DNA of 64,000 bases from Rhizophagus irregularis (lineage: Eukaryota > Glomeromycota > Glomeromycetes > Glomerales > Glomeraceae). The DNA lies in the NCBI RefSeq assembly GCF_026210795.1, contig NC_089430.1, positions 1,240,001 through 1,304,000 on the forward strand, read 5' to 3'. Position numbers and translations under genes: made by a program. This document shows, piece after piece, positions 58,977 to 64,000 of the stretch (positions within the stretch are counted from its first letter, which is position 1; each line of letters starts with the position of its first letter). The notes beneath the pieces were generated by a model, which did not search any database, had not been told where the DNA came from, and saw only the letters and a list, made by a program, of their open reading frames with translations.

Positions 58977-59220
58977 AAAAAAATAATTTAAATAATAAAA
59001 TACTTATATAAAAATTTTTCATTATTAACAAATAATTTAAATATAACTTTAAATAACTTTAAATAATTATTTTTTCTTTATAATATTACTTTTACTTAAA
59101 ATATTTCAGTCAAATCAATTTTATTTAATTTTAATATAATAATAATAAAAAAAGTATATAATTTTTAAATTAATTTAATAAATTATTGTATTTGAAAAGT
59201 ATTTTTATATATATTTATTT

Positions 59221-59300
59221 AATAATTTTATTTATTAAAAATTAATTTTATTTATTAAAAATTAATTTTATTTATTAAAAATTAATTTTATTTATTTAAA
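59221..59300. repeat. 20-bp AT minisatellite, four units
   Basis: ATTAATTTTATTTATTAAAA repeated about four times in register. No other feature. Confidence 0.85.
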
Positions 59301-62298
59301 TTCTAATATATATATAAAATTAAAAATTATTATTTTAATAATTTTTTATTTGAAGATTTAAAATTATTAGAATTTCAAAAAGTTTAAAATAGTATTATTA
59401 AAATTATTTAAATTTAAATTTATAATATTTAAATATTAATTAAGTAATATTAATAAAAGTTTTATATATTTTATTTATTATTTAAAAATTTAAAATTTAT
59501 TATTTATTAATATTTTGATTATATATATATACTATGTAAAATATTATCTGAATAATTAAGAAATAGTATTTATAATAATATTTTAATAATTTGTAAAAAT
59601 AAGTAATACAAAGTATAATCTTTTAGCTATTAAAATACAAATAATAGACAAAGTAAAGAAATATATAATTATTTTATAAATGAGGCAAGAATAGTACAAA
59701 AGATTTGATTATTAGTAATAAAAGTGAAAGACTGTTCTATATATTTAGCCTAAAATATAGGTACTTGTTGGTTTTTATATAAAAAAAAAATAATAAAATA
59801 CAACTTTTTGTTTTTTTTTAGATAAATATATTTTAATGTATTAACTGTTAAATATTAAAAAAAATATTATAATGTTAATTTTGGTTTAAAATATAATTGA
59901 TTAATAAATCATATAAAAGTGAAAAAAAGCATTTAGTTAATAAAATCTATAACAATTATACTATAAATTGTATATAACATTTGTGTAATTATTTCCATTT
60001 TATTAAGTATTCTGAAGACAGAATTTTTTTTAATAAATAAAATCCTATTTATCATACATTATATATTTAATTTTTTTAATGCTGAGAAGAGTATCTATTG
60101 CTGGTAGTAAATCATAATGTGCCAACATGACAATTTATTGCATTGATATAGAGATATAGAGTTAATAAAATTTCCTTTTGGAAATCACGACCTGAATTAT
60201 GTATTAGATAAAAAATATAAAAAAAAAGTCTCCAAGCCATTCAAAATCATCCTATCATCCTTTGCCTCCTACTACTATCACCATTACTACTATTTGTATA
60301 CTACAAAAGAATAATGATCACGCCATATGCCATACAACAACAGAACCCTTATTGAAAATATAAATCCTAACAATGAAGTGATAGTAGATTTACTCTTAAA
60401 TTGTCGCCAGATTATTGAATAAGAAAGAATGGTAAAGATACCGTACATGGAGATTTGAACAAAAAAAATAATAATAATAATAATCCAATAAAATTAAGTA
60501 GAAATTGAGAATATTTATTTTATAATAAATACAATTACAATAAATTCTAATTTACTGTCATCATTAATACCATACCGCTACCAATGTCACCGCCATCACC
60601 ATCAACAACTCCACTATCACTATTACCAAACTTATCATAACTACTAGCGCAACCGATACATCAGAAGGTAAGCTACGTGTACAGTAAGTAGTTTACACAA
60701 AAAAGGTAATCTAGGTAATCCGAAAAAAAAAATTAAAAAAGTTAGCTTAAACGAAAATAAATTCATGTAATATACACTACACACACAAAGGAAAAGGATG
60801 TCAACCTTGCTCTCGTCAAAAAAAGAATAAATTATGCAAAAAAATCGGGTAAATTTTTTGAACCATCTTATAATGATTTTAATTATTAATCACTCAAGAT
60901 GCAAGACGAAATCTAAAAATAAGAAATTAAGATTAGAAATGGAATGGAAGAAAAATAAATGAAAATACAACCAATTTTTACCTTGCAAACGCAGGATAAA
61001 ATTTTGGGAATTATACTGAATAATAACTGTTAATACTTTTACAACCGATTTAAAAATATCAAGTATTCTACGAGATAAATGAATAACTAATAAGTTAATT
61101 TACTTTCTACAAAATAAAATATTCATCACAAAGTCATACAAAATTTACCTAAGTAAAACTTCCAAATGAGAGAAAAAAATAATCTTCAAATTACTAGAAA
61201 TACTCCAACCAATCTAACGCTAAATAAAAAAAAGAAGAATCATACAAGTGTAGTTTGAAAATAATATTAAAGTCAAAGAATTTAATTTTGATTTTTTGCA
61301 TTTTACATGAAAACTGATGGAGTAACTACCATTATAAGTTTTTTTCCTCATAATCTGCATATATTTCTGTCATTAAAACATATATTCATCCCCATTTTTA
61401 CGAAGAACTTATAGACAAAAAATTTGTTGCGAAATTATTGTTAATCTAATCTTTTAAAAAAATCTAATCAGTACAAGATTGCCAGATAACACAATTCTCA
61501 ATTATCAATTGACGTTTTAAATGATTTTCGTGCTACGATTATAGAGTAGACCCGAAGTGAATTATGTTTTATATGAAAATTTATCGATTTTATGCTAGAC
61601 CAAACATTTATTCTTATCGTGAATTTATACCAATAATGGTCATTATAGAGCACAATTAGCAGGTGGGATTATCCATTTCGGTTCCTTTGCAGCCTTTAAA
61701 CAATCTTTCGTCGTACAATTTGTGATGTCGTACACATTTTGCTGTATATTCAGTTACATTCTACGATAACTTTTACATGTAATTTCTTTACTACAGAATA
61801 ACTATCGAAATATCATTAAAAATTTTTCATTTAATTTTAAAATTTTGGAAGTGTTAATGTTGACTTATTATTAATAATAAAACACAAGAAATTGGCATAC
61901 ATTTACTCTTATTCTGGTGAGGGAAGGTTAGAATTAAGTTAGTTTCTTCCGGACCTAGAACACTCATAAGACATATTCGTTTATACATTTTTCTAGTGAC
62001 AAGATCTATAGCTTATTGGAACGAGTTTGTGGTATATTCGTTCTATTTTCACTTTATTTATTTTATTTGTTTTAAGTACAACATTAACGTTGTTTTCGTT
62101 TATTCTCTTTTTAGGAAACTTCCCAGAATGGGTTTGAGGTAATATATTACGGTCAACTTTATTTTTGAAGTAATTTATTGTTTCACTTTGTTAAACCCAA
62201 CAAATAAACTTACTCTTCTTATTTTCTTTTTTTCTTGATTCAGGATGTTCAATATTTTACCTCATTTTGGGTAGGATATTTGATTTTTATCTAATATA
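59301..62298. other. AT-rich intergenic stretch
   Basis: No gene recognised. From about 60240 the sequence is less AT-extreme and includes CACCA/TCATCA-rich stretches (60555-60640). Near 62100-62160 a T-run with TTTTTAG followed by GAGGTAATA resembles exon borders, but no coding frame accompanies it. Confidence 0.5.
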
Positions 62299-62399
62299 CA
62301 AGTTAGAATTCGACATAATGAACCCTTCGATTAAATAAAAAACAATCTTCAAATCAAGGTAAACATGAAATTCATAGTCGTTATATCGAGTTCTGATTG
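62299..62399. mobile_element. 101-bp pogo/Tigger-type MITE
   Basis: Flanked by TA (62297-62298, 62400-62401). Left CAAGTTAGAATTCGACATAA, right read backwards CAATCAGAACTCGATATAAC. The ends resemble the CAATC... ends of the element at 1677 and the TCGAGTTATGATTG end near 30820. Non-coding. Confidence 0.65.
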
Positions 62400-62401
62400 T
62401 A

Positions 62402-64000
62402 ATCTTTAATACAATCATTTTTTAACGATCGAATGTTAATTTTTAATAGGTTTGTTATGTAATTTATAAGTTAACTTTAAAAAAGACTGAACTTTGGCAC
62501 TAAGGATTATGGCCCTACGGTCAAAATCCTGAAGGGAGCCTTATGTCGAAAGCCGTTGGTGCCCAGCAGAGAAAAGTATTGCTTCGAAGTTTTCGATAAA
62601 TGTCTCTAATTTGAATTGAATGATCCTCAAAATATTCACTTAAGAGTAAGTTTTAATTCATTAGCAAACCAATACAAATTCGATAAAATAAATTTATTGA
62701 TCAAATTACGTACTTTTTTATTAATAGAGTAACAGGAAAGATTATAAGTCATTAATAGATCTCTATTCGTTACTTCATCGTTAAAATAAATTCGTTGATC
62801 AAATTATTTTTTTATTAATAGAGTAACAGAAAGATTGTAAACCATTAATAGAAAAATAATTCAAGGAATCAAATAAAAATAATAATAAAAAAAAAGGAAA
62901 TAATTTTGATACCAAAAATTAAAGTAATACCTAACAATAATAATAACAATAATAATATTCATCTTAAAATGTGTGCATTTAAAATAAAGGGAGTACTAGA
63001 TCGGCATAGCCGAGTCATTTGGTCAACGTTATTTAACTTGTTTCTGGTGTGTAGGGAATCACATTTGTGCATTTTATCAGCATCTCAGCATAGGATTTCC
63101 ACCGATGTGCGTTCGGAAGATGTTCTTAACAAGAAATGACGATGATTTCGATTTAGAATATACAGTAGATATCAAAATTTTATAACATATTTTCAGAGCG
63201 TAATTTACCGAATTTAATTTCTAAGAACTAAAAATTAATTCGCCATTTTTTATGCAGTCGTAGTAGCCGCAGCTTCAACGTGATAAATGATTGTCGTGAT
63301 TATATTTTGTATCACCCTGCAAATTATTTATTTTCATATTAATCTCCGTTCCAACTCTTACATAAGCTCTATCAATCTCCGAAGAGAAGAGTTATCTTAG
63401 CGTCATTTAAATAACCTTTTTTTAAAAAAAAGGCTATTTGTTTTTAAAGGTTATTTGTTTTCTTAAAAAGTATTTGTTTTTTTTAAAAAAAAATAAAAAA
63501 ATTTGTTTTTAAAAAAAATTTTTTTTTTTTACATAGCACAAGAAAAAAGGAAAATTAATAATCATTTTGTAAATATTTATTTATTTAATATTTTCTCTTA
63601 CCATTTCCCTTTATAGTTAATAAGGTATAACAATGAACACTAATTGATAATCATAAAACGCATTATCTATATTATCTATATTGTCATATGCAAAAAGAGT
63701 TTGGTGCATGAACTTCCAAGATGACGCTCCTTTTTTTTTTTTTTTTTTTTTAAAAAAAAAATAAGTTTCCCACGCAAAAATAAAGAACGTCAATGTTTTA
63801 ATGTCTCAAATAATCTGTAATAACTGGTTGGATATATTACGAAAATGCAGGGGTAACTCACAATATACAAGTATCCGGATATCGGCATTTTTATAATTAG
63901 AGTTTTTATACTTTATAAAAAAAAAAATGATTGATGATGAGCAGAGAAATATATAAATTATTAAAATTAAATAATCCTTGAAACTTCCAAATTTGCTTTA
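62402..64000. other. Intergenic end of window
   Basis: No gene is supported; the 77-codon frame at 62906-63139 is not convincing. At 62495-62570 a short GC-richer stretch can fold locally (GGATTATGGCCC against GGTCAAAATCC) but matches no RNA I know. Long T/A runs lie at 63420-63530 and 63730-63762. Confidence 0.5.

Noticed and set aside
62495-62570. GC-richer fold as a tRNA or other structured RNA
   Set aside because: No cloverleaf, A/B boxes or known RNA motif could be found by eye.
62906-63139. 77-codon frame
   Set aside because: Starts in an Asn codon (AAT) run and shows no domain, partner exon or family resemblance.

Overview
The window looks like nuclear DNA of an arbuscular mycorrhizal fungus (Glomeromycotina, most like Rhizophagus irregularis). 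It is extremely AT-rich, its introns are short (mostly 75-90 bp), it is dense in DNA transposons and foldback repeats, and it carries two genes of the expanded Cys-rich 'HRDLHxGN' protein kinase family typical of that lineage. No rRNA, tRNA or CRISPR array was recognised. All exon models were worked out by hand from GT-AG (once GC-AG) junctions, phase continuity and protein-family fit; none is backed by transcripts.

Layout: 1-7.9 kb is repeat-rich. It holds a T-rich tract, five degenerate copies of an AT-rich repeat split by a small pogo/Tigger-type MITE, an intact Tc1 element with 26-bp terminal repeats and a 341-aa transposase, several foldback MITEs, and a truncated copy of a GC-rich foldback element. 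At 7.9-9.4 kb (minus) lies a two-exon kinase gene with a premature stop and a short deletion in the catalytic domain. From 12.5 to 20.1 kb, clusters of a 26-bp palindrome lie on both sides of a tnp2/Plavaka-like (CACTA superfamily) transposase gene (plus), a 395-aa unknown gene and a 108-aa membrane-protein gene (both minus); I read this as one large element whose ends I could not fix. Immediately downstream is a seven-exon gene for an RS-domain protein (20.4-22.4 kb).

At 24.2-26.3 kb is a broken gene that joins a bromodomain to a PD-(D/E)XK nuclease-like domain. At 27.2-29.4 kb is a 2.25-kb foldback element with long inverted ends full of ATCCxGGGT half-sites. At 30.9-33.2 kb are a small foldback MITE, a mariner relic with a transposase fragment, and a possible Mutator-like element with 10-bp direct repeats at its edges.

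The main host gene is at 39.8-48.7 kb (minus). I could thread 33 exons into one 2,115-residue protein: a propeller-like N-terminal half, a large GTPase domain (P-loop GEQSCGKS, DFEG), a long Cys/His zinc-binding region and a C-terminal von Willebrand A domain with an intact DYSSS metal site. A second kinase gene (51.1-53.4 kb, plus) is divergent from it; it has nine exons, and its tail is built of seven introns all in phase 1. The remaining ~10 kb (53.4-64 kb) is AT-rich and holds only small repeats and MITEs.
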